A stretch of 64,000 bases of DNA from Mesorhizobium onobrychidis (GTDB lineage: Bacteria; Pseudomonadota; Alphaproteobacteria; Rhizobiales; Rhizobiaceae), in the NCBI RefSeq assembly GCF_024707545.1, contig NZ_CP062230.1:1-64000 (forward strand), read 5' to 3'. Shown one piece after another: positions 8,682-20,300 of this stretch (position 1 is its first letter; every line of letters begins with the position of its first letter). The position numbers and the translations under genes were made by a program. The notes below the pieces were generated by a model that did not search any database, was not told where the DNA came from, and saw only the letters and a list, made by a program, of their open reading frames with translations.

Positions 8682-8708
8682 GGCCGCGCTGCGGCCAGCT
8701 CGTTTTTT
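8682..8708 (+). terminator. Rho-independent terminator after DUF1612/HTH gene
   Basis: A GGCCGC-GCT-GCGGCC hairpin (8682-8696) is followed six bases later by six T residues (8703-8708), 43 bp after the stop codon. It fits an intrinsic terminator for the preceding gene. Confidence 0.65.
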
Positions 8709-8874
8709 CGGATCTCACGCGCCTGAATGGGCTGGTCAGACCGCATCGTCCGGGTGCATAGTTATGTCCGGACTTCGCGGGCGGTACCTGTCCGCAGCAA
8801 TGCCATTGCCCGGTCCCGTCTTTGTGCTGCATCCGTCCGCGATCCCGATGGGACCAGGCCACATGGAGGCTACC

Positions 8875-9312
8875 ATGCTGGTAAAGGAAGCGATGACGGG
8901 CGAAGTGCGTTGGTACTCCCCCGATACGCCGATACAGGAAGTCGCGCGCGTTATGCGTGATGAAAGTATCGGTTGCGTGCCGATCGGCGAGAACGATCGG
9001 CTTGTTGGCATGATCACAGATCGCGACATCACCTGCCGCGGCGTGGCCGCCGGCGAACGCCTCGAAGCCTTGACATGCCGCGCGGTGATGTCGCCCGGCA
9101 TATTCTTCTGTTTCGAGGACCAGACACTGGAGCAGGCGCTTGGGCAAATGCAGGAGCACCAGGTACATCACCTCCCAGTGCTCAACCGGCAGAAGCGGAT
9201 GACGGGCCTCATCTCGCTGGGTGATATCGCCCTGAAGGGCGAAAGTTCGATCCTCGCGCCGCTTGCCAAAATTGCCGCACGCGACGCTGAACGGCACCTG
9301 CAGGCCGCCTGA
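8875..9312 (+). CDS. CBS-domain protein
   Basis: A 145-residue protein made of two CBS repeats (a Bateman module). The first covers about residues 4-60 (VKEAMTGEVRWYSPDTPIQE, then GENDRLVGMITDRDI) and the second about 70-130 (MSPGIFFCFEDQTLEQAL, then LNRQKRMTGLISLGDIALKG). Such modules bind adenine nucleotides and act as regulatory sensors. The ATG at 8875 is preceded by GGAGG; in-frame ATGs upstream have no good ribosome-binding site. It appears to be transcribed alone. Its target is unknown. Confidence 0.9.
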   Translation: MLVKEAMTGEVRWYSPDTPIQEVARVMRDESIGCVPIGENDRLVGMITDRDITCRGVAAGERLEALTCRAVMSPGIFFCFEDQTLEQALGQMQEHQVHHLPVLNRQKRMTGLISLGDIALKGESSILAPLAKIAARDAERHLQAA

Positions 9313-9342
9313 GGTTTTCAGGGACGCTTGCGTCAAATAGAC

Positions 9343-9384
9343 GGGGGCGGCATGCGCTTAGCGGGAACCAGGCATGCCGCCCCC
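9343..9384. terminator. Perfect 13-bp GC-rich inverted repeat
   Basis: GGGGGCGGCATGC (9343-9355) and its exact complement GCATGCCGCCCCC (9372-9384) flank a 16-bp loop, 30 bp after the CBS gene stop. There is no clear T tract on either side, so it may be a transcript-stabilising hairpin or a weak terminator rather than a classical one. Confidence 0.5.
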
Positions 9385-9608
9385 AAATATCAATCGGCGT
9401 GGGGGTTCCGCGCCGATCGGCACGATAAGCCATTGCAATCTCGGTCACGCTGTGGCGCCTGTTCACACCCATGCTGAGCGATGGACCTCGGCTGTTAACG
9501 GCTTCAAGCGCGGCTGGTGCGTAGTCCCGTGTTAGATCGAAGATAGGTGTCGCGCACCGTCATCGGTAGGTCGCAGCCGTAGCGTGGTGATGCCAGAGGA
9601 GTTCAGAT

Positions 9609-10862
9609 TTGATCACATTCAATGGTATCCTTCGGGCCGAGAATATTGATCCCAGTACCGTGCTACTCGTTCGTCACCAAGATGGGCGATCCAAGAGCAA
9701 CCGCACACCCTACAGCCTCTGGCGAACTGACCCGGAGGCATTGGAGCTCTACCAGAGAATCCAGAGCAAGGACCGTTTCCCGCTAGGATCACGCCTCGCC
9801 AGCTTTGTCGGTACTCCTTCCGGCGAAACGCTGTTCACCGGCCTCTACGCGGTTGTTGAACGTGGATTCGTACCACCCGGCACGATCGATCCGGTTTCGG
9901 CGGAGAGCGTCGAAGGCCTGCATTTGTATACGCTCGACCGCGACCCACGCCTCGATGCGTACCGCGGCCTTCTGGTTGTCGATTGGGGGCAGGGATTCCG
10001 CTCGTGGATTCAAAAGGCCCAACGCCAAGACAAGCCAATCTTGGAGCTACGCCGCACGGTTGCCGATCCGCCGTTCCCTGGCTTCACCGAGTTCCGGCAC
10101 GATGTAGACACGATCGAAGCGATACCGGAGTCATGGAAAGAGGTGCTGCGTTCTGTGAAGGGCGTGTACGTCCTCGCATGCAAGGAAACCGGCAAGCTCT
10201 ACGTCGGATCTGCGAAAGGGGAAGAGAGTCTGTGGGGCCGCTTCGCTGATTATGCGGCAAGCGGCCACGGCGGTAACGTGGAGCTAAAGAAGCGCGGCAA
10301 GAGAACCTACCAGGTGTCCGTGCTTGAGGTTACGAACAGCGCCGTTGGGATCGAGCGCCTCGAAGAGCTGTGGAAGCGAAAGCTGATGAGCCGAGAGCAC
10401 GGCCTCAACGACCCGGTGTTCTCTCCGGACCTGGAGGCGATTTCGGCGTTCGCCGAAAAATTTGCCGACCGTCAATTCTCGTTTGGTGAGTGGGCCGGAG
10501 GAGAAACCAAGGACGGAGCCACGCAGATGCCTTGGTTAAAGATGTCGGACGACGCCATGGCTTTCGTCAAAGCGGCGTATGATGGCCGGTGGATTTTGGA
10601 CGGCGAGTTCTCCTGGGTCCAATGGAAGGAGAGCGAAGAAGCGCGTCGTCTTTTCAATGAGTCCGGCCGGATTGAGAAGGCCAATGTGCGGCAGCTGGCG
10701 CGACTGCTGACGGCCTTGATCCGGAGCGACCATTTTGCGGAGGGAACGCTGAATGGCGCATTTCAAAGTGGCCTTTTGCCGAGGATAGTCAGGCGCGCTG
10801 CAGTCTTGGCTGGATCTTTGACAAGAGCCGATCCGCTGGCGCCAACGGCCGCGGCGCCCTGA
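9609..10862 (+). CDS. GIY-YIG nuclease family protein
   Basis: This 417-residue protein has a GIY-YIG endonuclease-like domain in the middle (about residues 177-260): GVYVLACKETGKLYVGSA provides the GVY and YVG hallmarks and GRFADYA the following Arg helix, with a glutamate in GIERLEELWKRKLMS. The N-terminal 170 residues and the C-terminal 150 residues match nothing I recognise. The gene stands alone in front of a RES-domain remnant. A role in DNA cleavage is inferred from the fold; it could be an orphan restriction or defence nuclease. Confidence 0.75.
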   Translation: MITFNGILRAENIDPSTVLLVRHQDGRSKSNRTPYSLWRTDPEALELYQRIQSKDRFPLGSRLASFVGTPSGETLFTGLYAVVERGFVPPGTIDPVSAESVEGLHLYTLDRDPRLDAYRGLLVVDWGQGFRSWIQKAQRQDKPILELRRTVADPPFPGFTEFRHDVDTIEAIPESWKEVLRSVKGVYVLACKETGKLYVGSAKGEESLWGRFADYAASGHGGNVELKKRGKRTYQVSVLEVTNSAVGIERLEELWKRKLMSREHGLNDPVFSPDLEAISAFAEKFADRQFSFGEWAGGETKDGATQMPWLKMSDDAMAFVKAAYDGRWILDGEFSWVQWKESEEARRLFNESGRIEKANVRQLARLLTALIRSDHFAEGTLNGAFQSGLLPRIVRRAAVLAGSLTRADPLAPTAAAP

Positions 10863-10884
10863 TCAGCGACGCAACGGCTCGTAT

Positions 10885-11184
10885 TTGCTGACCGTATTCG
10901 AGGTGGCGTGGGCAACCACACCACGTTTGCTTCCTGGCGGTGTCTTACCAAAGAAGCTTCGACGCGTACGACCGCCCGCAAGCATGGTCAAGGCTCTCTT
11001 CCGGCATCCGGTACGGGCGGACGGCATTGCTTATCGCGCGCGACATGACGACGACGAGCTCTGCTATGCCTTCTTTGATCGTTCGATGACGGTCTTACGT
11101 GAAGCCGAGAGAAAAGTGGACCTCGACGGTGACTGGTTTTGGGAGATCGCCGCACGATACAAACTTGGCCTTTCACCTGGCTGA
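10885..11184 (+). pseudogene. C-terminal fragment of a RES-domain protein
   Basis: The 99-residue frame opens with a TTG and carries HPVRADGIAYRARHDDDELC and FFDRS, followed by a conserved-looking end DWFWEIAARYKLGLSPG. This matches the last part of RES-family proteins, where dGI-Y-SR-h-d and the alFdR segments close the domain. The N-terminal catalytic part is missing, so I treat it as a remnant of a second RES toxin, distinct from the intact one at 4149. A small intact protein cannot be excluded. Confidence 0.5.
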
Positions 11185-11403
11185 TAGGCAATGAGGCCAG
11201 AGCCAATCGTAAGCTAACTTCTGACCTTGGTTGGATGCGATGTACGGCTAAGAGTTGCCCACCAACGAGGTCACTATCCGAGCTGCGAACCGCCCCGGCC
11301 CACCGGACCGGAGTATCAGCTATCACGGCTGGCGGCCGCAGGCACATTGCCTTATTTGTTGGATCTGGTCGGTTCGAGGATGTGCGTCGCCGATGCAATT
11401 TCT

Positions 11404-11670
11404 TCAGTCCATCACCTCATAGGGCCAGTCAAAGCGGCTATAAAGAAACGGTTTGCCACCTTCCCGATTAGTTATCCCCTTTGCGTAGATGCGGAATTTT
11501 GTGCCTACAGGATGGTTCTTACGCATCGAACGAGAGCATTCCACATCCATACTGGTTGGGAAGGGCTGTCCTTCAATTGGCCTAACATGGATAAATGAGC
11601 TTTTTCCTGGCTTCCTTGCCGCATAGGTCTCGACGACAATTTGCTGGTAATCCGACCATCGGCTGTTCAT
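11404..11670 (-). CDS. Small hypothetical protein (88 residues)
   Basis: An 88-residue basic protein beginning MNSRWSDYQQIVVETYAARK, with a well-formed ribosome-binding site (CGGAGA, about 8 bp before the ATG). It contains a plausible beta-rich core (KSSFIHVRPIEGQPFP, GTKFRIYAKGI) and is Tyr/Phe rich. No family is recognised. No neighbouring gene on the same strand points to a function. Confidence 0.55.
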   Translation of the reverse strand: MNSRWSDYQQIVVETYAARKPGKSSFIHVRPIEGQPFPTSMDVECSRSMRKNHPVGTKFRIYAKGITNREGGKPFLYSRFDWPYEVMD

Positions 11671-12046
11671 GGTTCTGTTCTCCGAATATATCCCCAGATG
11701 GCAAGCCTTCGATCCAATCGCAATATTGCACAGCTGTCTACCAACTGTTTGACTTGTCGGAGGAGTTTGAGGAAGGTTCAGTGTTTGGGATTCGGTCGCT
11801 TAAAGATTCCAATGCGTGGTCTCCTCACCTTTTTTCGACAGGCCGGATGCCATCAACTGATCGAATATGGATAGTAAATTCCGGGACAGAAAGTCAGGTG
11901 GTGCTGCCAAGTACTGGGCCGACAGTCCGACCTCCAACGCTGTGCATTGCGCGGCAAAGAAAGCCGAAGCGTCATTAGGGCGGGGTGTTTAATAGATGCG
12001 ATTTATGGCAACTAACCGCTAACTAGGGCTGCACCCGAATTTCAGG
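11671..12046. other. Intergenic stretch without recognised content
   Basis: About 375 bp between two small hypothetical genes. Open frames here are short, without ribosome-binding sites or recognisable composition. I see no RNA gene, repeat or mobile-element end. Confidence 0.4.
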
Positions 12047-12739
12047 ATGATCATGATGAAAAGATTCACTTTGGAGCTTACCGCTGATCCGAGCGGATCA
12101 GATCAAGAGGAAGCTCTCTTGGTGATCATTCGGGCCACAGCCCAAAAACTGCTGGCGGATACACTTTTGCTAGAGTGCAAGCGGCAACCGAACATCGCCG
12201 TGTACGTAGCCGATATGTTTTCCGGCGTTCAGGAAATTGATCTCGAAGCCCCTTCGTTGCCGGATAGGAAAAGGGTGCCGCCCCCAGGAATGATGCACTC
12301 GAGCGATCACGTTCGAAGTGTAGTCGATTGGATTCGGTCGCAGGACACCGATGTAATACTGTACAGTACCTACGTGAACGAAATAGAAAAATTCAATTTT
12401 CTCTCGGACGACCGCATAAAATTCAACCAAGAACTCGAAGAGCTTGGGTACACCATATCAGGGTTCGCCACACTTGCTGACGGGACGGATATCCCTGTCG
12501 CGATTGCTCTCGCTAGTAGCGGGGAGCAGCCAATCCAACTTGGCGGGCAGGTTGCAAAAGAAGAAGTAGAACAGGGGCTAAGGCGAAGCGCATCTGAGTG
12601 TGGTATATTGCCGGGCGACCAAGTATGGCAATATTCGACTCTATCAGATCAAGAAAGCCCAGGATTTGGCATGGAGAGCGGGTACGCGATAGTTCGTGGC
12701 GGTGTAGTTGTGAACATTTTAGTAACGCGGATCACCTAG
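12047..12739 (+). CDS. Hypothetical protein (230 residues)
   Basis: A 230-residue soluble acidic protein of unknown family. Three ATG codons lie within the first four positions, so the exact start is uncertain by 9 bp. Codon use is less GC-biased than the backbone genes, suggesting acquisition. There is no signal peptide or membrane helix. The C-terminal segment GYAIVRGGVVVNILVTRI looks like a terminal beta-sheet. It has no operon partners. Confidence 0.6.
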   Translation: MIMMKRFTLELTADPSGSDQEEALLVIIRATAQKLLADTLLLECKRQPNIAVYVADMFSGVQEIDLEAPSLPDRKRVPPPGMMHSSDHVRSVVDWIRSQDTDVILYSTYVNEIEKFNFLSDDRIKFNQELEELGYTISGFATLADGTDIPVAIALASSGEQPIQLGGQVAKEEVEQGLRRSASECGILPGDQVWQYSTLSDQESPGFGMESGYAIVRGGVVVNILVTRIT

Positions 12740-13087
12740 CCCAGATGACGAAGGAATGGGCAATTAATACAATTATACGGGATGGACGTGATCAACACCG
12801 TGCTATTGCGAGTCGCTTCGTCTTGGCAGCGGGAACAGGCTTCCCACTTCATAGCTCGGCACCCTGACTATCCAGTTTCCTCATCTTCTCTGGCGCGCCA
12901 AACCTTCGAACGCATTGATGTGAACCGCGACTACGAGCCGACTTCTTCAACGATATCCGCGCAATTCGCTCGTTTGACGATCGCCAGCTGTTTAGTTCTG
13001 CGGCTGTAAGTGCACGTACAGGCTCTCAGCCAGTGTCGCTTTCGAGGTCCTAGGGCAATCCGTTACGAACGTTGGGCGAGAAGGCAC
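12740..13087. other. Intergenic stretch without recognised content
   Basis: Roughly 350 bp between convergent genes. The short frames present show no family resemblance, and I found no hairpin with a T tract or repeat. Confidence 0.4.
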
Positions 13088-14035
13088 TTACAGGCGCCGT
13101 GGTCGGCGAGGTTGTCCGATTGCGCATTCGAGAGCGGCGGCATCCCATTCCGCGAGGTCGGCAGCGGCGCGATAGGCGCTCTCGAGAAAACCCATGAGGA
13201 TCGCTTCCGGATCGGCTGCTCCGCGCACCGCGTCATAAGGCAGCAGGAATTCTCCAAGGCTCGCTTCGTAGTATGCGGCGTCGGGAAGGATCTTTGCCGC
13301 GGCGAAGCCAGCCGGTGCCGGATAGGCATAGGAATAGAAGGCGGGAAAGTCGACCGCTCCACCGCCCGGCCAAAAGCCAGCCGACGAAACCTCATGACTG
13401 TAGGCTTCGCGGGTGATCTCGTCGGGCAGGGCGGGAATGCCACCCGGGTGCAGGGGCGCTCGCCGCCCGGAAAAGCGCGTCACTGCGAGATCGAAGCTCC
13501 CCCAGAACAGGTGCACCGGGCTGACCTTGCCGAGATAAGCGGTGCGGAAGGTCTGGAGTACGGCTGTCACCGCTATGCTTGCCTTGAAAAAGCGCGCGAC
13601 GGCATCGGCATCGTAGGGCCGCTCGGCTCGGTCCTCTGCGAACGGAATCGCGTTCGGGATTTCATTCGGCATGCCGTTCAGCTCCGCCGTCCCGCCGAGG
13701 CTGCGAACGAGGTCTAATGCGTGAGCATGGAAGGAAGCGACCGACATCGGCTCGAGCGGAAATCGGGCAGTGCGTCCGTCGGTGGCCGCTCCGACCACCT
13801 GATGGTCGACCAGGTCGAGGCTGAGCTCGATCCCGCCAGCTCCATCAGGCACGAGCCCGGTCGTGAAGCCGCGAGCATTAGGATAGAGGGTCGCGTGCCA
13901 CGAATGGTTCACCCAGGGCGTGCGCGCAAGCCGATATTTCCCTATGATCTGGGAATAAAGATGCAGCGCGGAGCAGGTGCCGCGCCAAGGACCATACGGT
14001 ATGTCCGGCCACCGATCATGGATGCGGTCGTTCAT
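13088..14035 (-). CDS. DUF5996 family protein
   Basis: A 315-residue protein that resembles the DUF5996 family. It begins MNDRIHDRWPDIPYGPWRGT and continues LHLYSQIIGKYRLARTPWVNHSWHATLY; the family is known for the WHATLY-type segment near the N-terminus. The middle carries the VHLFWGSFDLAVTRFSGR stretch and the Pro/Tyr-rich SYAYPAPAGF. Members are soluble and of unknown function. It is convergent with nothing and divergent from the acetolactate synthase-like gene, with about 100 bp between starts. Confidence 0.8.
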   Translation of the reverse strand: MNDRIHDRWPDIPYGPWRGTCSALHLYSQIIGKYRLARTPWVNHSWHATLYPNARGFTTGLVPDGAGGIELSLDLVDHQVVGAATDGRTARFPLEPMSVASFHAHALDLVRSLGGTAELNGMPNEIPNAIPFAEDRAERPYDADAVARFFKASIAVTAVLQTFRTAYLGKVSPVHLFWGSFDLAVTRFSGRRAPLHPGGIPALPDEITREAYSHEVSSAGFWPGGGAVDFPAFYSYAYPAPAGFAAAKILPDAAYYEASLGEFLLPYDAVRGAADPEAILMGFLESAYRAAADLAEWDAAALECAIGQPRRPRRL

Positions 14036-14135
14036 CGGGCTAACCTACCTTCGACAAAGTTGAACAACAATCTGCGAGTGCCCCTTCGCTCCGGTCACAA
14101 TACCCGCCCCGTTGAGATAGAGTAGGTCCAAGGCA

Positions 14136-15857
<1,722 letters not shown>

Positions 15858-15981
15858 GGCGAACCTATGCTGCCAATCCTGCAAGTCAGCGGAGAAGCCC
15901 CTTGCAGGCGGTCCTGCCCCGGCCGCTTTCGCCTCGTAGGAAGAGGCTTCATGAATTGGTTGCAGCCGAAGCATCAATGCA

Positions 15982-16617
15982 ATGTCGGGAAATGGCGCCC
16001 AGTGTGCCCTTTGCCAAGGTGCACTTCATCGGGCACCGCCAACCGGCAATTCTCAAACCGAATCCTTAGTAGCGCTTTCTGGTGAGACGCTACAATTCGC
16101 AGGCTCGCGTCGAGCGCTACGGCTAGAAGCCGTGAGGCTGATAGAGGGGCTGCGCCGCAGCCCGAGCGATACGAAATCGGAAATACTAGTGAGGGCGCTC
16201 TCGCCACTGCAAGAGGCCGCAAAACCTGCGGCTGATGGCCGGAAGGTCTTCGACTACAAGGAAGGCATTCGCCTGCCGGTCGGTGAAAAGCTTTACCTGT
16301 TCCTGTCGCGAGGGGCTAAGTATGCAGGCAAGCCCGATGCCCAAGGTGAAATCCGCCAGGACGGGTTCTACATGGATGGCAAGCGCATTGAGCCGTCGCA
16401 TGGAAGGCCTTTCCAGCCGGCCATGGAAATCGTCCAAAATCGAAAGAAGCACTTCAGCAAAACGAACGGCGGAACGGTGTCGCTGAGCGCTATCAGTAAG
16501 TGGTGCGTCCTGCGGAACGGGAAATTTACGTCGCTCCGTGAGTTGAAGGACCCGGCGCTGAAGCGCACTCGCGGGAAGCGCATGGACCTTGATAGCCTTG
16601 ACGAGCTCGACGATTGA
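15982..16617 (+). CDS. Hypothetical protein (up to 211 residues)
   Basis: A basic, Lys/Arg-rich protein of unknown family. The convincing part begins around residue 85 (KVFDYKEGIRLPVGEKLYLF) and runs to an acidic tail LDSLDELDD. The N-terminal 40 residues contain odd Cys-rich sequence and may be non-coding, so the true start is probably internal. No membrane segment. No partner genes in the same direction. Confidence 0.5.
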   Translation: MSGNGAQCALCQGALHRAPPTGNSQTESLVALSGETLQFAGSRRALRLEAVRLIEGLRRSPSDTKSEILVRALSPLQEAAKPAADGRKVFDYKEGIRLPVGEKLYLFLSRGAKYAGKPDAQGEIRQDGFYMDGKRIEPSHGRPFQPAMEIVQNRKKHFSKTNGGTVSLSAISKWCVLRNGKFTSLRELKDPALKRTRGKRMDLDSLDELDD

Positions 16618-16723
16618 GCAAATCCCTCGGCGACCGAGTTTATGGCCTACAACTGTGAGCTTGAGACGAAGACCGTGCTGCGGACGGTGGCGAGCAATCT
16701 ATTGTCAGGAACACAGGAACCGG

Positions 16724-17164
16724 TCATTTGATCAGTGTGAAGATCTCGCCAGACTTGGCCACACAACCAATCAGGCTGCCTTGCCGACCTGTTTTTTGAT
16801 ACCCATTTTTTTGCATCATCTTAGTTACGAGATAACCGGCCTGGATCGTGGCCTCGTAAGTTTTCGCGTACTTGTCTTCGAGCGCGGCTTTCAGCAGCGG
16901 GTCAATTGCGGCCAAAGCCGGCAATCCTTGGTTCGTGGCTCCTATAGCAGCAGCCACCCCTTGCGGAGAATTCACGATCTTGGCCATTTCCCGGCCAACC
17001 GGAGTGTCCAGTTTCAAACCTTTGGGATCTGTGTATGCCAGGCCGCACTCCTCAATCATTCGTACGAGGTCTTCCGCGCCGAGACGGTTGGCATTGTTCC
17101 AAAGGTCATACCTTCCTTGTTGAGTGAGGGCCGTGATCCTTTCTTTGGTCCAGTGCATTTTCAC
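16724..17164 (-). CDS. Hypothetical protein (146 residues)
   Basis: A 146-residue soluble protein beginning MKMHWTKERITALTQQGRYDLWNNANRL. The first 40 residues look like a helical DNA- or peptide-binding segment seen at the start of some defence-associated hypothetical proteins; the remainder is Ala/Leu-rich helix. I do not recognise the family. It lies 170 bp downstream of the sacsin-like gene on the same strand, so it could be the last gene of that operon or an independent unit. Confidence 0.6.
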   Translation of the reverse strand: MKMHWTKERITALTQQGRYDLWNNANRLGAEDLVRMIEECGLAYTDPKGLKLDTPVGREMAKIVNSPQGVAAAIGATNQGLPALAAIDPLLKAALEDKYAKTYEATIQAGYLVTKMMQKNGYQKTGRQGSLIGCVAKSGEIFTLIK

Positions 17165-17334
17165 TCGTATCTCCCCATATCCGATGTGATTGAACGGAAA
17201 CTGACAGCAACACGACCAGTTGGTATTAGCCTACCGCCAGTAGGTTAGGTCCTCGATGACGAGAAGCTGATTGCGCTGATCAGCCGCGCGGTGCCGGATT
17301 AATAACAGCTTAAGGGTTCCCTATTCAAAGAGGC

Positions 17335-20300
17335 TTATTCGGCAGCTTCCTCTACCGTGGGGGCCGTCAGCCGATTCCACAGAAGCTCCAAATCGTCATT
17401 CTCGCGCGGCAGAGTATCCAGGAATGCCTGCTGGATGCGGATGGCAAAATTCATCCGGTCCGGCGGCCGCTCGGGGCGCTTCAGGCCGCCGAGCGGTTTC
17501 CAAGAGTCCGCGGGTAGTGGCGGCCCAGGATCAGAGGCGGCCCAGACCCAATCTACACGTCGCTCACACGGGAGAAGGTCATTCAGCGGATTCCAGGACC
17601 AGCAGACCTTGAAGCCCGACGTCACGTCGGGGAGGAGAAAGGCCATCAGGTATCTACTGGGTTTATCCTCTGCCTTCCGGCGCTCGTGTTCAGACCAATA
17701 AATGCGCTCCGTCGCAAGCGTCTTGATTTCAATGTGCCATTCATCGCAATCCGACGACAGCACGACGTCGCTCTCGCGGACTTCCTCGTCCCGAACGTTG
17801 AAGCTAGGGGTCCAGCCAACTGCGATGGTATTCTCGAGGCGCCTAGCGAACCACTCTTCACCGGCATAGCCAAGCGCTCGTGCTTGAATGGCTGCCCCTG
17901 CAGCGATCGCGCGTCCGGGAGTGCCACCTCCGCTCAACTTACTTCCGCCCTCATAAAGTGGACGCTTGCGCAGAGCACTGGAAAGTACGGAGCCCGAGCG
18001 ACCGCTAGTAGCGGACGGAAGTTGGGTCGATCGCCCGTCTGACCTCGTGCCTCGATCAGCTTTGGAACCGTCGCTCTTATCCACTCCAGTATACTCGCTG
18101 CCGTGGTCCTCGTCGAACTCCCGTGGGCCAAGGCCGACATCTGTCTCAGGCAGTAAGGGGGAAGGTCCAGGCGGCTCAATTAACAAAGATGCGGTCGGCC
18201 GCGACACAAACTCAGGGGGAGGTGCTTCATCATCAACAAGGCTCAATTCTTCGAGGCGGTAGCTCGGGATCCCGCCATCGCGAAGAATGGCGGATACTTC
18301 CTGAGCGTTGGGCGCCTTAAGGATCTGGACAAACCAAAGGCGGAGATCAGCGGAATTTCGGAAACGGTCGGCACACGCCATCGCTAGGCCCTCCCAGAGA
18401 CCGGCATCGAGGTTGATCAACCAGGTGCCCTGAACGTGGAAGGCCGCCGCCGCGTGGCGTGAGATGACCTGATCAGCCAAGGTCAGCGTCAGTGACAGGC
18501 CTTGCACGGAGCGGAGGATGCCGGGCTCGGCCCATTTTTCGCCTTTCCGTTCGCAGACGGCGGCGAGAGCCCGACGTCGAGATTTAAGCCGGCTTTCGAG
18601 GCGCGCAGTGATCTCGATCGGCCCGTCCCGGAAATCCGGGGTCACGGCGACCAGCTCGCTTGCTTTCCTGGTCTTCAACCGTTGCACTGAGCCGGCTCCT
18701 CGGTCGAGCATCGGCAGAAACAGCGGCTGGGTCGCGAGCAGCTCAGCATGCACCTCGGGGGAGGCAAGCTTGGGCTCATCAATCCAGACTACGTCCTTTG
18801 CAGGCACTGCGATCAGCTTGTCGCTTGTTGCCGCGACAACCCGCTTCGGGGTGCGAGGCTGGCGATCGTCGAATTTGCGCGAAACGAATTCTTCATAGAA
18901 ATTGCGGGCGGCTCGGATCGAAATCGATCCTCCGCTTGCGACGTGGTCAGCGAGGCCATCTGCCCAATCGAGCCATGTCTCCCACGTGTCTGGCAGCTTT
19001 TCCTGAACCTTTAGTTGGGACACAAGAAACTTCTTCAGGCGTGAACGCTCGCCTAAAGGAAAGGATCCAACATCCAGAGTCGGCGTTATTCCAGGGAGCC
19101 CTCGATGCGGCCAATAGAGATCGCATGGCGCTCCTCGATTGCCGGGGTGCGTAAAGCTTGGTCGGCAAGGGAGATAGGCCTCTCGCTTCAACTGGTAGTC
19201 AGCGCAGGATTCGAACGGGTACGGCCGGTGCGCTAGCATGACGCCCCAAACCTTAGTGTAAGCCGCTGAGAGTTGCGAGACGGCCGGCTGCAGGACCTCG
19301 ATCATTCGCAACAGACGAGCTGGTCTCACGTCAGCAATGGCATCTGGGAACCCGTCGACGTACCAGTCGCATTTCAGGTATCTGAGGGAAGACGCTTCAA
19401 TGGCAGCCCAATATCTCGATTGGCAAAGGAGGCCATGATCCTGACGACCACTCATTGCCCGGATTTTCGGTTCCCATGAGACTCCTAGATATCTAAGCAG
19501 GGCTTTCCAGCGACCTTTGCCCACGACGTTGGCCTTTGGCGGCATGCCGACCACGGTTCTGCCGTCCTGTATGCGGAAATACTCCGCCATTTCATGGCTG
19601 CCACCAATTTCGCCACTTGCATAAGCATCTGCCGACGCGACCCAATCTGATCCAAACGGCACTCGCGCGGTTTCTATCAATGCGGCACGCGCCGGTTCGC
19701 TCAATTGAGTTTTTTTAGGAATGAACGGCTCGATCTTGGACCAGTCCAGATCAGGAAGCCAAGCGCAGAGGGTCTCAAGTGCCTCCCAGCCACGTTCGGC
19801 CCAGTCATTAGGGGACCAGTTGCTCAGGGTGGGCACGAGGCAGTGGACGATCTTGTCGTCGATACTCCGAAGAAGACGACCCTCGATTAGCGGCGCCCAT
19901 TTCTCTGTCTCCTTACCCGAAGGAAAGACCGCCTTGACAAAATCGGAATGAAGATCGTCGACCACAAGCCATGACGGCCACGCTGCGGAGCGGAAGTTGA
20001 CGAGAGGCTGCTTGCCCTCGAGCGGCCTCACATTGCCATCGTTCACAAACCAGAACGACCCCTTGGCGAGGAGAGCAGTGGCACTGTCCGTCAGATTGCC
20101 ACCCTCAAGGCAGGCATCACGAATCACATCAGCCGCGTTAAGGCACTCATCCAGTGTTTTGCAGCGCACGTTTGCGAGAAGTTCAGCATAGTCGGCGATT
20201 CGCAAAGTCTCAGCCCCGAATTCACGCAACGCCGGCGCAGCCTCAATCACCGCTTTAGCGCATAGCCGAGCCTCTCTGATCGCCTTCAGCCGACGATCCA

